In this document: piece after piece, positions 17,194-24,749 of the stretch
Numbering within the stretch: position 1 is the stretch's first letter
How the letters are laid out: each line of letters opens with the position of its first letter
Origin: CAZZKG01 sp964654825
GTDB lineage: Bacteria > Gemmatimonadota > CAZMKB01
DNA length: 64,000 bases
Direction of reading: 5' to 3'
Assembly (NCBI GenBank): GCA_964654825.1
Contig: CAZZKG010000012.1
Coordinates: forward strand, 12,244 to 76,243
Notes under the pieces: model-generated
The model's database searches: none
Told to the model about the DNA's origin: nothing
Seen by the model: the letters and a program-made list of their open reading frames with translations, nothing else
Made by a program: the position numbers and the translations under genes

Positions 17194-18013
17194 CGCCCTG
17201 TTCCTGTGTCCTCCTCTGCTTTCTGAGAGCCCCCATCGCTTCCTCGACGATCCCTCCCCTCACTCCCGCAACACGCTGTATCGTCCCGTACAGATCATCT
17301 TTAATTCTCTTCTTCCGAAATCCATCGATGCGGTTTTCCCGGTAGTAATTCCCGTGCAGGTACACGAGGGTGTCACCCCTCCTGAGTGAGATGCAGATGT
17401 TGTTCAGAGTCTCCATCTCGAACGAACGCTGCCAGTGAACAATGAACTCCTCCGGGTTCACCGGCATATCCCTGAACCGGTACCGCAGCTTCTCTCGGCC
17501 GCTCTCCCCCGAGAAGAGCTGGAACAGGTCACGGGACCGGTCGTACTGGAGCCGGATACAGGTAAAGGTTGTCCTCAGGAACACGGGTGAATCATGCAGG
17601 ATGCGCACGGGAGTGGTAACAACGTAGCCGGGGTCGAGGAGGTATTTTCCTTCCGGTGTCTCAACGATCACGACGCAGTGGACATTTTCCCTGTTTCCCA
17701 TATGGGCCATACAGATACAAGAGCTCAAACCCGCATTATGCAGGATCGTCATTAGATAATAAGACAGAGAGAAACAGGTACCGCCGAGACCTCTCTCTAC
17801 GTAGTCGGTAAAAAGCTCTTCAGGGAGCCGGAGTCTCTCCTCCTCGGACACAGCCGCTTTCCGCCTGATGATTTTGCTCAGGTTCTCGTAAGGAATAGTT
17901 GTGTACCGATCCATGACTTCACGGAGAAACTCCGTCACCGGTCCCATCGGTGACAGGGAGAAGTGTTTGAAGAAAGTTTCGGTGGCGTTTCTGTGTCGTT
18001 CGGGTTCGAGCAT
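17183..18013 (-). CDS. Arylamine N-acetyltransferase-like protein
   Basis: A 276-residue protein of NAT-family length. The Cys-His-Asp triad pattern is visible: Cys in GLGGTCFSLSYYL (near 95), His in ENVHCVVIVE (near 129), Asp in KYLLDPGYV (near 145). The N-terminus YTTIPYENLSKI also fits NAT enzymes. Classical members move an acetyl group from acetyl-CoA to arylamines; related proteins act on amine-containing intermediates. The C-terminal third is divergent, so the acceptor is uncertain. GGGGTGATC lies ahead of ATG 18013. It begins 6 nt after the radical SAM gene, pointing to an operon with selD and DUF4416. Confidence 0.75.
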   Translation of the reverse strand: MLEPERHRNATETFFKHFSLSPMGPVTEFLREVMDRYTTIPYENLSKIIRRKAAVSEEERLRLPEELFTDYVERGLGGTCFSLSYYLMTILHNAGLSSCICMAHMGNRENVHCVVIVETPEGKYLLDPGYVVTTPVRILHDSPVFLRTTFTCIRLQYDRSRDLFQLFSGESGREKLRYRFRDMPVNPEEFIVHWQRSFEMETLNNICISLRRGDTLVYLHGNYYRENRIDGFRKKRIKDDLYGTIQRVAGVRGGIVEEAMGALRKQRRTQEQGDGT

Positions 18014-18019
18014 CTGGGA

Positions 18020-19303
18020 TCACCCCGTTGTGCTGAGGAAGGGATTGAAGTATCCGTGCAAAAGTCCCGGGAACTCGCCCCTGAAAGTCTCAATCATTCG
18101 GTCTATTCCGATTCCCTTCTCCTCGACGGGACCGACCAGGTCGAGATAAAGGTCGGGGTCGATGTTGAGGTTCCGCCACTGGATCATGTCGATAGCGAAG
18201 GTACTGATGATCCCCGACATCGAACTGATCTCGGACGGTGAATCGGTGAAGCCCGGAAAAACGAGGTAATTCAACGAGAGGAAACCGCCGGATTCTTTCG
18301 CTCTCCTCATGCTCTCCAGGACATCATCGAACCCGAACCCCCGCGGTCGGTAATACCGGTGATAGAATTCCGGTCTCGCCGAGTTGATCGAGACTCTCAT
18401 CGAAGTGAGACCGGCATGGAAGAGTTCCTCGACCCGATCGGGAAGGCTGGCATTCGTATTGAGATTCAGTGTTCCCCTACCCGTCCTTTCCCGTATTCCC
18501 TTTATTGCTTCTGCAATTACGCCGGCAGCGAGGAGCGGTTCACCTTCACAGCCCTGACCGAAGCTAACGATGGGATTGTCCGCGATATCGATGTGATCGA
18601 CCGCAGCCTCGATGATCTCGCCGGCGGTGGGGGTAAACCCGATCCTCTCCTGAGTGCTCGAAAACGTACCATCCGGCTGCCGGCTGATACAACCGACACA
18701 CCCGGCATTACATTCCCGGGAGGTTGGTACGGGCATCTCCCATCTGCCGAGAACGTAGTTCATCGCTGCCGGGCAGCCGTACTCGAGCGCGCATGTACCG
18801 GTGATGTGTTCCACCAGCCTGTTTCCCCGGTATTTCTGCAGGAACCCGCGGGCTTTTGTCTCGATCTGTTCTCTGTCGAACAGAGCCGGATCCTGCCTAC
18901 GGTCCTCATCGGTTCGAAGGGCGCCTGTCACAAAACCACCGTCCCTCCAGCCTACCGGTGAGTATGCGAAGAGAGGTAGAACAGGAGCTCCTTCGCCGCG
19001 GGCAAAAGCAGCGGTATGAGTGATGGTATGAGCCGGAGGGGGAAAAGCCGATACCGCAAAGAGTTCGTTGCCGTCGAACTCCGCCACTTCTTTGACTTCC
19101 CCATTCTCGCAATCGAGAGCAACCGGTCTTCTCCCGGGCAGCTCGAACAGCTCGCTCCCCTCCGGGAGCTGGATCAGGACCTCATCGGACAGCTGTTCCA
19201 GATCATTGCCGGTCCTCCCCAGTATCTCATAGCCCGGGATCTCGAGAACATTTCCCTTCCCGTCGGAGGCAAGCAGATTTGCTGACACGGGATCATTCTC
19301 CAC
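18020..19303 (-). CDS. Radical SAM protein next to selD
   Basis: A 427-residue protein beginning at GTG 19303, only 3 nt after the selD stop. Residues 1-150 are an unrecognised N-terminal domain. The radical SAM domain starts near 190 with VPTSRECNAGCVGCIS, the C-x3-C-x2-C iron-sulfur motif. IVSFGQGCEGEPLL follows as the GGE-like SAM-binding strand, then LNLNTNASLPDRVEEL and MRVSINSARPEFYHRYYRP. A Cys pair upstream of the cluster motif (CALEYGCPAAMNYV) could bind an extra metal. The reaction is unknown. Tight coupling to selD suggests, without proving, a role linked to selenium or to the NAT/DUF4416 proteins. Confidence 0.75.
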   Translation of the reverse strand: MENDPVSANLLASDGKGNVLEIPGYEILGRTGNDLEQLSDEVLIQLPEGSELFELPGRRPVALDCENGEVKEVAEFDGNELFAVSAFPPPAHTITHTAAFARGEGAPVLPLFAYSPVGWRDGGFVTGALRTDEDRRQDPALFDREQIETKARGFLQKYRGNRLVEHITGTCALEYGCPAAMNYVLGRWEMPVPTSRECNAGCVGCISRQPDGTFSSTQERIGFTPTAGEIIEAAVDHIDIADNPIVSFGQGCEGEPLLAAGVIAEAIKGIRERTGRGTLNLNTNASLPDRVEELFHAGLTSMRVSINSARPEFYHRYYRPRGFGFDDVLESMRRAKESGGFLSLNYLVFPGFTDSPSEISSMSGIISTFAIDMIQWRNLNIDPDLYLDLVGPVEEKGIGIDRMIETFRGEFPGLLHGYFNPFLSTTG

Positions 19304-19306
19304 GTT

Positions 19307-20362
19307 TCATGCTCTCACACGGATTCTGCCGGTTCCGTCAATGACCCGGCCTATGGGCCACACGTCGAGACCTGCGGCCTTCATCTCTCTATGGAAACCG
19401 TCCTCGCTTGTCGTTCCAACGGCGAGGCACAGCCCACCCGAGGTCTCCGGAGTCATTAAAATGAGCTTCTGTTGTTCGGTGACATCCCCGTCCAGATCCA
19501 CACGTGGCCCGAAGTGCTTGAGGTTGTTATGAGTCCCTCCCGGAAAGATCGACAGAGAGGCATACTCATCCACACCTTCCAAAAGCGGTACTGCCGGGAA
19601 GTGAATCTCCAGATCCACACCGCTGCTGGTGGCGAGCTCAGAAGTATGTCCCAGGAGCCCGAAGCCGGTTATGTCGGTCGCCGCGTGCAGGTCGGCTTGT
19701 AATGCCACTTCGATTGCCGCATTGTTGAGTGTGCTCATACTGACAATGGCGCCCTCGATGTGCTCGTCCCTGGCTTTCCTTCCCTTGGCCGCAGTGGTGA
19801 TGAGGCCCGTTCCGATCGGTTTCGTCAGGTACAATCGGTCCTCCGGCAGGGCGCCGGCTTTTCTGACGATCCTGTCAGGATGTACGAAGCCCATCACGCA
19901 GAGTCCATACTTCGGTTCATCATCGAAGATCGTGTGTCCGCCGCCGATTATCCCCCCTGCCTCCCGCACCTTCTCGGCTCCACCCTTCAGAATCTCCGAA
20001 CAGATTTCGGGCGGAAGATCCTTTGGGAAGGCAGCGACATTGAGAGCGAGTGCCACCCTTCCACCCATGGCAAACACGTCACTCATCGCATTGGCTGCCG
20101 CTATCGCGCCATACTGATACGGATCATCCACGATCGGAGTGAAAAAATCAGTGGTGGCGATGAGGGCACTCTCATCTGACAGTTTCCAGACGAGCGCGTC
20201 ATCCCCATCTCCGAGACCCACGAGAAGCTGTTCGGGGACTTCATCCCCGAGAGAATCACGCAAGCCTTCGATCAGCCGGGAGAGGGCTCCAGCCCCCATC
20301 TTCCCGGCTCAGCCGGCACATGCCGTCATCTGAGTGAGCGTCTTTTTAGTCTCTTCTGTCAT
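19307..20362 (-). CDS. selD: Selenide, water dikinase; selenoprotein with in-frame UGA (Sec18)
   Basis: A 351-residue SelD that makes selenophosphate from selenide and ATP for selenocysteine and selenouridine synthesis. The true start is ATG 20362 (AAAGGG ahead), not the Met at 20299 that an ordinary ORF caller reports. Codon 18 is TGA (20311-20309) in the context TACAG-Sec-AGK, where other SelD proteins have catalytic Cys or Sec followed three residues later by catalytic Lys (here Lys21). Without these 21 residues the enzyme would lack its active site. ATP/Mg motifs follow: LVGLGDGDDALV, TTDFFTPIVDDPYQYG, NAMSDVFAMGG, GGGHTIFDDEP, TDITGFGLLGH. A SECIS-like hairpin lies directly downstream of the UGA. 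First gene of a four-gene run. Confidence 0.9.
20275..20308 (-). promoter_or_regulatory. SECIS-like hairpin directly after the selD UGA
   Basis: Reading the minus strand from the base after UGA, GCCGGGA (20308-20302) pairs perfectly with TCCCGGC (20281-20275). Inside, GGGGGC pairs with GCCCTC (one G-U) around a TGGA tetraloop. The 5' side has an unpaired AGAT ending in U just below the upper stem. Bacterial SECIS elements also show a lower stem right after UGA, a bulged U and a G-containing apical loop read by SelB. The fold was done by hand. Confidence 0.75.
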
Positions 20363-20613
20363 TGCTTTTTCCCTTTCAGAAAACTCGCAGATCGACTGAA
20401 ATCCTGAATACAACTCAAATCATAAGTTCTATCCAGTGAGGACAAATATACAATTCGTTTCAATATTAATTGCTTTCACAACCTTAGCAAGGTTATAGTT
20501 CAGCCTGAGATGTCCAGGTGCCGCGATGTTCTTCTCGGTACACATCCGTTCCTCAATGAAAATAATCATTCCACAGCGAGTCTCAAACAGGAGAAGCTCC
20601 GTCCCGCGCAGGA
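20363..20613. other. Intergenic region upstream of selD
   Basis: About 250 bp (312 bp to the cytochrome stop) with no credible gene. It must hold the selD promoter, but no clean -35/-10 pair was found. A short inverted repeat AACCTT...AAGGTT lies near 20481-20496. The cytochrome terminator follows at 20614-20648. Confidence 0.4.
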
Positions 20614-20648
20614 GAAAAAAATCCAGCAGGTCCGCACACCTGCTGGAT
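20614..20648 (-). terminator. Rho-independent terminator of the cytochrome c gene
   Basis: On the minus strand ATCCAGCAGGT (20648-20638) pairs perfectly with ACCTGCTGGAT (20631-20621) across a 6-nt loop, followed by a T run (A7-8 on plus, 20614-20621). It is 27 nt past the cytochrome stop at 20675. Confidence 0.85.
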
Positions 20649-20674
20649 GAGAGTCGTAACCGACGGATTTTTGG

Positions 20675-21100
20675 TTAAAGGCTTCCAAGATAAGCTGACA
20701 GCGCTTTCAATTCCGCACTTTCCATATCAAGAGGCTCACCTTCGAGACCACCCTTGATACACATATTCACCATCTCGTCTAATCCGACTTCCTTCTGCAT
20801 CGTCTCGACATGCTTGGGATAGGTCGCGGCTTTCCCGGCCAGATTCTCACCACCTGCGTGACACGTCGAGCACGCTTTACCGTTGGTCCCGAGGTTCGTA
20901 TCCGCGAAGAGAGTTTTCCCTTTCGCAATAAGATCCTGGCCGGTCCTCTCAGCCACATCTCCAGCACTCTCCTGGACAGGCTTTTCTACCTGGACCTGTT
21001 GTTCCACCTGAGCGGTCTCATCAGACTCCCTGGAGCAGGAAACCGAAACGACCAGGAACAAAACCAGACCTAAGGACATACACACATTGATCACTTTCAC
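20675..21100 (-). CDS. Monohaem c-type cytochrome, probable lipoprotein
   Basis: A 141-residue protein. GTG 21100 is chosen as start because GGGGAGG lies about 8 nt ahead; the frame extends upstream to ATG 21124. The signal peptide ends VVSVSCS, a plausible lipobox. After a Gln/Glu/Val-rich linker the class I cytochrome domain has one haem site, ACSTCH (near residue 86), and a distal segment MVNMCIKGGLEGEPLDM whose Met could be the axial ligand. It would shuttle electrons at the periplasmic face; no oxidoreductase partner is adjacent. A strong terminator follows. The start codon is the least certain element. Confidence 0.8.
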   Translation of the reverse strand: MKVINVCMSLGLVLFLVVSVSCSRESDETAQVEQQVQVEKPVQESAGDVAERTGQDLIAKGKTLFADTNLGTNGKACSTCHAGGENLAGKAATYPKHVETMQKEVGLDEMVNMCIKGGLEGEPLDMESAELKALSAYLGSL

Positions 21101-21356
21101 CTGGCGCACCTCCCCTCGATTCATGCAAACGTTTTACTCACCATCCGGCGTGGAGCGAATCGTACTTTTTGCTGCCGGGAGGGTGTAAGGTCTGAAATCC
21201 TGTGAATGTAGCAGAATTTCGTTGAGCACGTCGGGCAGAAATAACCCCCGTTTAAATGTACTTTCTCCGGTGATACGGTGTCAAGCATAAATCCAAGGCT
21301 TTTCCGGAATTTTTACCTTACTCTGGAAATCTGATTTGTCAATTAATGCAACCCGG

Positions 21357-21384
21357 TTGACCGCCCTTCGGTAACTGTTACATT
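21357..21384 (+). promoter_or_regulatory. Candidate promoter next to the pseudouridine synthase start
   Basis: TTGACC (21357-21362), 16-nt spacer, TACATT (21379-21384). A start 7 nt on would fall at about 21391, two bases before ATG 21393, again suggesting a (near-)leaderless message. Both elements are imperfect. Confidence 0.35.
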
Positions 21385-21392
21385 TTCAGGGA

Positions 21393-22295
21393 ATGAGCAC
21401 AGAGAAACCTTTCTTCAAAAACATCATCGGATCCCGGTTCGATGGCTGGACGGTAATCCGCTTCTACACTGAGATGTACCCGTATGCCACAAGAAGGCAG
21501 TGGGAAGCGTGGATCGAAGCAGGGCGTATCGAGATGTGCGGAAGATGTGCCCGGGCCTGCGAGATTCTGCGAACTGGCGATGTACTGATTTTCTTCAGAG
21601 AAGAAAGGGATGAGCCCCGGGTCGAATCGGAATACAATGTCGTTCACGAGGACCGCCACATCATCGTTGTGGACAAGCCCGGAGGTCTGCCGGTCGTGCC
21701 CTGCGGAGCATACTTCAGAAATACTCTCCTTCATCTGCTCCGAGACGGGCGACCCGGGGAGACGATTCACCCTGCACACAGGCTCGACATCGAGACCTCG
21801 GGGCTCGTCGTATTCACGAAAACCCGGGACGCCGCCCGTATCCTTGCACAGGCGTTCAGAGATCGATGTGTCCTGAAAGAGTACGAGGCTGTTCTCCTGG
21901 GTCATCTCACAAATGAGATTACCGTGGAGGTACCGATCGGGAGAGTCTGCCACCCGGAATCGAAGAATGCCTACGGAGTAACAAATTCCGGAAAGAGCGC
22001 GACTACCGTCTTCACCCCGATCGAATATTTCTCGAGACGAGAGCTCACCCTCGTGAAAGCGATACCGGAGACCGGCAGGACTCACCAGATAAGAATACAT
22101 GCGGCTCACATCGGTTTTCCTGTAATGGATGACACGGTTCACGGAGGTATGAGGCAATTTCCGAGACCGGGATCTCATCCGAGAAGACAGGGACGATCCA
22201 GGCTCGCCCTCCACGCAACCTTTATTTCCTTCCCCCACCCGGAAGGAAAAAAACGGTTCGAGTCACAGGCCCCGGACTGGTTTAGAGATCCATAG
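21393..22295 (+). CDS. RluA-family pseudouridine synthase
   Basis: A 300-residue enzyme. Residues 20-75 look like an S4-type RNA-binding segment (GWTVIRFYTEMYPYATRRQW), with the catalytic domain from about 88 (IIVVDKPGGLPVVP). HRLDIETSGLVVFTKT near 130 contains the invariant catalytic Asp of RluA-type synthases; ETGRTHQIRIHAAHIGFPV near 228 is the second conserved block. It isomerises uridine to pseudouridine in rRNA or tRNA, but the site cannot be assigned. Its position beside a secreted-protein gene gives no functional context. Its 3' end lies 5 nt from the convergent FG-GAP gene. Confidence 0.9.
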   Translation: MSTEKPFFKNIIGSRFDGWTVIRFYTEMYPYATRRQWEAWIEAGRIEMCGRCARACEILRTGDVLIFFREERDEPRVESEYNVVHEDRHIIVVDKPGGLPVVPCGAYFRNTLLHLLRDGRPGETIHPAHRLDIETSGLVVFTKTRDAARILAQAFRDRCVLKEYEAVLLGHLTNEITVEVPIGRVCHPESKNAYGVTNSGKSATTVFTPIEYFSRRELTLVKAIPETGRTHQIRIHAAHIGFPVMDDTVHGGMRQFPRPGSHPRRQGRSRLALHATFISFPHPEGKKRFESQAPDWFRDP

Positions 22296-22300
22296 GGGAT

Positions 22301-24382
22301 TCACCTGATCGCCGTCATCTTTCTGGTGAACCTGCCGGCATCGGTCTGAAGAGTCGAGAAGTATACTCCCGATACCACACGGCCGCCTGCTTCACTCCTC
22401 CCATCCCACACCACGCTGTGGCGACCTGCTTCCAGCTTCCCATCGAGGAGGGTCTTAACATGGCGGCCCCGCACGTCGTAGATCGTCACGTTCACCTCGT
22501 GCACCGACCCCGGCTCTCCACCAACTTCAAAGGATATCGTGGTCTGCGGGTTGAAGGGGTTCGGGTAGTTCTGGTACATGACAATAGTCGAAGGGAGCCT
22601 GGAGGGATCCGAAAGATCTTCCACCGAGGTGAGTGTCGAATCTTCTTCGATCTCAGTGATAGCATTCACCATTAGATCCGTCTCGACCTGAACCGTACCC
22701 GCAGGCCAGCGGATTACAAGGCTGTCGGGCATTTCCTCCTCGAAGCCGAAGGAAAGTCGTTTCGGAACAGGCGAAGATCCCGACACGATTCTCATACACA
22801 TCGTGTCCCCGGCATAGAGTATGACCACCGCACCGACTCCAGATCTGTTGTTCACCCTGCCGACCAGATCAGCTTCGAGCCAGTTGTTCTCGACTCCGCC
22901 GGGAAAACCGACATTAAGGCTCAGTCGGTTCATCCCCATGAAGACGTCCACCAGACCGTTCTCGTCCGCATCCACAAAGGAAAAAATTCGGCTGATGCCA
23001 CTGAAAACCGATACATCGAGAAATCTCTCGCCTTCTTCGAGCAGAAAAAGGTCTCCATCCATGAATCCAATATCGGTCAACCCGTCGTTGTTGAAATCCG
23101 CCGCAACGGGATTCGTACCGGTGATCGAGGACATTCCGAAGTCGTCACTTCTGTCGGAGAATCGACCGCTCCCGTCATTTTCGAGCAGCAGCAGTGTGTC
23201 TCCGGCTCCATTCAACAATAAATCCGGATCCCCATCAGATCCCAGATCGAGTATCGTACCGGATGATGTGCTCATTCCGAGGCCGGAGTCTGACGTGCGA
23301 TCGACAAAGTAACCGGACTCGTTCGAGTAAAAGCCGCCGCTGTTCCCGATGAAGAGGACATCAGTGTCCCCATCTCGATCGGCATCGAATAAGAGGGCAT
23401 CGGTGAAATCACTTCTCCATGAGGGCAATCCCCTTACACCGGCCTCATTTTCGAAGAATATCCCATCCCGGCTTCTGTACAGGAAAATCCCATCCTCTGC
23501 TACGACGAGGAGGTCCAGGAAACCATCCGTATCAACATCCGTCATACCGATCGAACGGGGAGTGAGCAGGCCGCCTGTGAGTCCGACACTTTCAGAGACA
23601 TCGTCGAAACTGCCATCGCCCCTGTTCTTGAGGAGGAAGGGATGTGTAAGATCGGCTATCACTGCCAGATCAATATCCCCATCGTTGTCGATATCTCCGG
23701 AAGAGGTGCCCTCACACATCCAGCCGGCGAGAGAGGCACCTGAAGTTTCCGTCACATCGGTGAAAAGCCTGCCTCCGTCATTCCTGTATAGCCTGTTCGA
23801 TTCACTCGATGAAGGAGGTACCAGATAGAGATCTGGATCACCGTCGTTATCATAATCATCCCACTGGTGATCGAAACCCGTACCCGGATAAAGGCTGTCT
23901 ATACCGGCCACCGAATCAGGTGGGATGAAATCAGGCACATAGAAAACCTTGAATCCATAGGTCTCGAGCGGGGCGTTTTCCGGGTCCCTCCTCACGGAAA
24001 ATGCCGAGTCCACCGCGTGAATGAAATAATGGAAAAATCCTCCCCCCCTCCCGGGACCTTCCATTCCCACAGAATAGACACCTTCAGACAGAAGAGGCAT
24101 CGCCTGTATGGTGAAGGTGCTCTCATCGTCAGCTCTGTGATACAGGAACACTCCGGCAATACCATCAGGGCTCATGACCCGTGACGTTATCTCGTACGGC
24201 CCCAGCAGATCGTTGGTGTCATCGAGAACAGTTGTGGAGTCGATCGTGATCTGACCACTCCGACAGCTTATTTCTGAAGCAGAAACATCTCGAAGACCGG
24301 TGAGGAAGGGTGAATAAAAATTACAGAGGAGAAAAGTCACGACAGACCACAGGAACCTAATCTTGCCGGATTGAACGGGCAT
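22301..24382 (-). CDS. Secreted VCBS/FG-GAP protein with ASPIC/UnbV segment and FlgD-Ig-like C-terminal domain
   Basis: A 693-residue protein. ATG 24382 is chosen (GGGGGA 7-8 nt ahead, signal-like hydrophobic stretch follows) over the longer frame from 24538. Residues about 180-480 contain VCBS repeats with DNDGDPDLY-type loops (DIDNDGDIDLAV, DADRDGDTDVLF). An ASPIC/UnbV-like region follows around 500-580 (NNWLEADLVGRVNNRSGVGA, PDSLVIRWPAGTVQ). The last about 90 residues form the FlgD-Ig-like module, opening YQNYPNPFNPQTTISFEV and ending GVYFSTLQTDAGRFTRKM, typical of exported FCB-group proteins and thought to direct secretion or anchoring. Ligand and role unknown. Confidence 0.85.
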   Translation of the reverse strand: MPVQSGKIRFLWSVVTFLLCNFYSPFLTGLRDVSASEISCRSGQITIDSTTVLDDTNDLLGPYEITSRVMSPDGIAGVFLYHRADDESTFTIQAMPLLSEGVYSVGMEGPGRGGGFFHYFIHAVDSAFSVRRDPENAPLETYGFKVFYVPDFIPPDSVAGIDSLYPGTGFDHQWDDYDNDGDPDLYLVPPSSSESNRLYRNDGGRLFTDVTETSGASLAGWMCEGTSSGDIDNDGDIDLAVIADLTHPFLLKNRGDGSFDDVSESVGLTGGLLTPRSIGMTDVDTDGFLDLLVVAEDGIFLYRSRDGIFFENEAGVRGLPSWRSDFTDALLFDADRDGDTDVLFIGNSGGFYSNESGYFVDRTSDSGLGMSTSSGTILDLGSDGDPDLLLNGAGDTLLLLENDGSGRFSDRSDDFGMSSITGTNPVAADFNNDGLTDIGFMDGDLFLLEEGERFLDVSVFSGISRIFSFVDADENGLVDVFMGMNRLSLNVGFPGGVENNWLEADLVGRVNNRSGVGAVVILYAGDTMCMRIVSGSSPVPKRLSFGFEEEMPDSLVIRWPAGTVQVETDLMVNAITEIEEDSTLTSVEDLSDPSRLPSTIVMYQNYPNPFNPQTTISFEVGGEPGSVHEVNVTIYDVRGRHVKTLLDGKLEAGRHSVVWDGRSEAGGRVVSGVYFSTLQTDAGRFTRKMTAIR

Positions 24383-24749
24383 GGTAATTTCCCCCATAAT
24401 TGGAAGAATATCCGCCCTGGTGCAGAAGGCATCATGAATCTCCTTATTAAATAATGAGTTATCATCCCGAATTGTCAAGAAAGGCCGGACTTTTTCGAGA
24501 TGACAGCTCTTCCCTGATTTATTCATCCATCGGTGCAAATCAGGAGAAAGTCAGGCATGAATGTTGCTTTCATTACTATTAAACCGGGAATTTTGCTGAT
24601 TCTCAGTCACAGAAAATGTGCTCCGACAGGTCTCGTGGGGACAGAGTTGTCTGTGTCTTAATAAAATATTTGATCTTAACTTGAAAAAGGTCATCCCGAG
24701 GAGTATTATTCTATTGATACGACAGCCATCGAAAACCTGGGGGATTATC
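24383..24749. other. Divergent AT-richer intergenic region between two secreted-protein genes
   Basis: There is no credible gene in 367 bp; the frames that cross it are N-terminal extensions without ribosome sites. It holds a candidate minus-strand promoter at 24450-24478. I could not find an equally good promoter for the plus-strand gene, though AT-rich tracts at 24570-24740 would suit one. Confidence 0.45.
24450..24478 (-). promoter_or_regulatory. Candidate promoter for the VCBS/ASPIC gene
   Basis: On the minus strand TTGACA (24478-24473), 17-nt spacer, ATTATT (24455-24450). The -35 is perfect and the -10 weak. The predicted start is about 60 nt before ATG 24382. Confidence 0.35.

Noticed and set aside
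21378..22238. 286-aa minus-strand ORF
   Set aside because: It is antisense to the RluA-type pseudouridine synthase, which has catalytic motifs; the antisense product resembles nothing and has no ribosome site.
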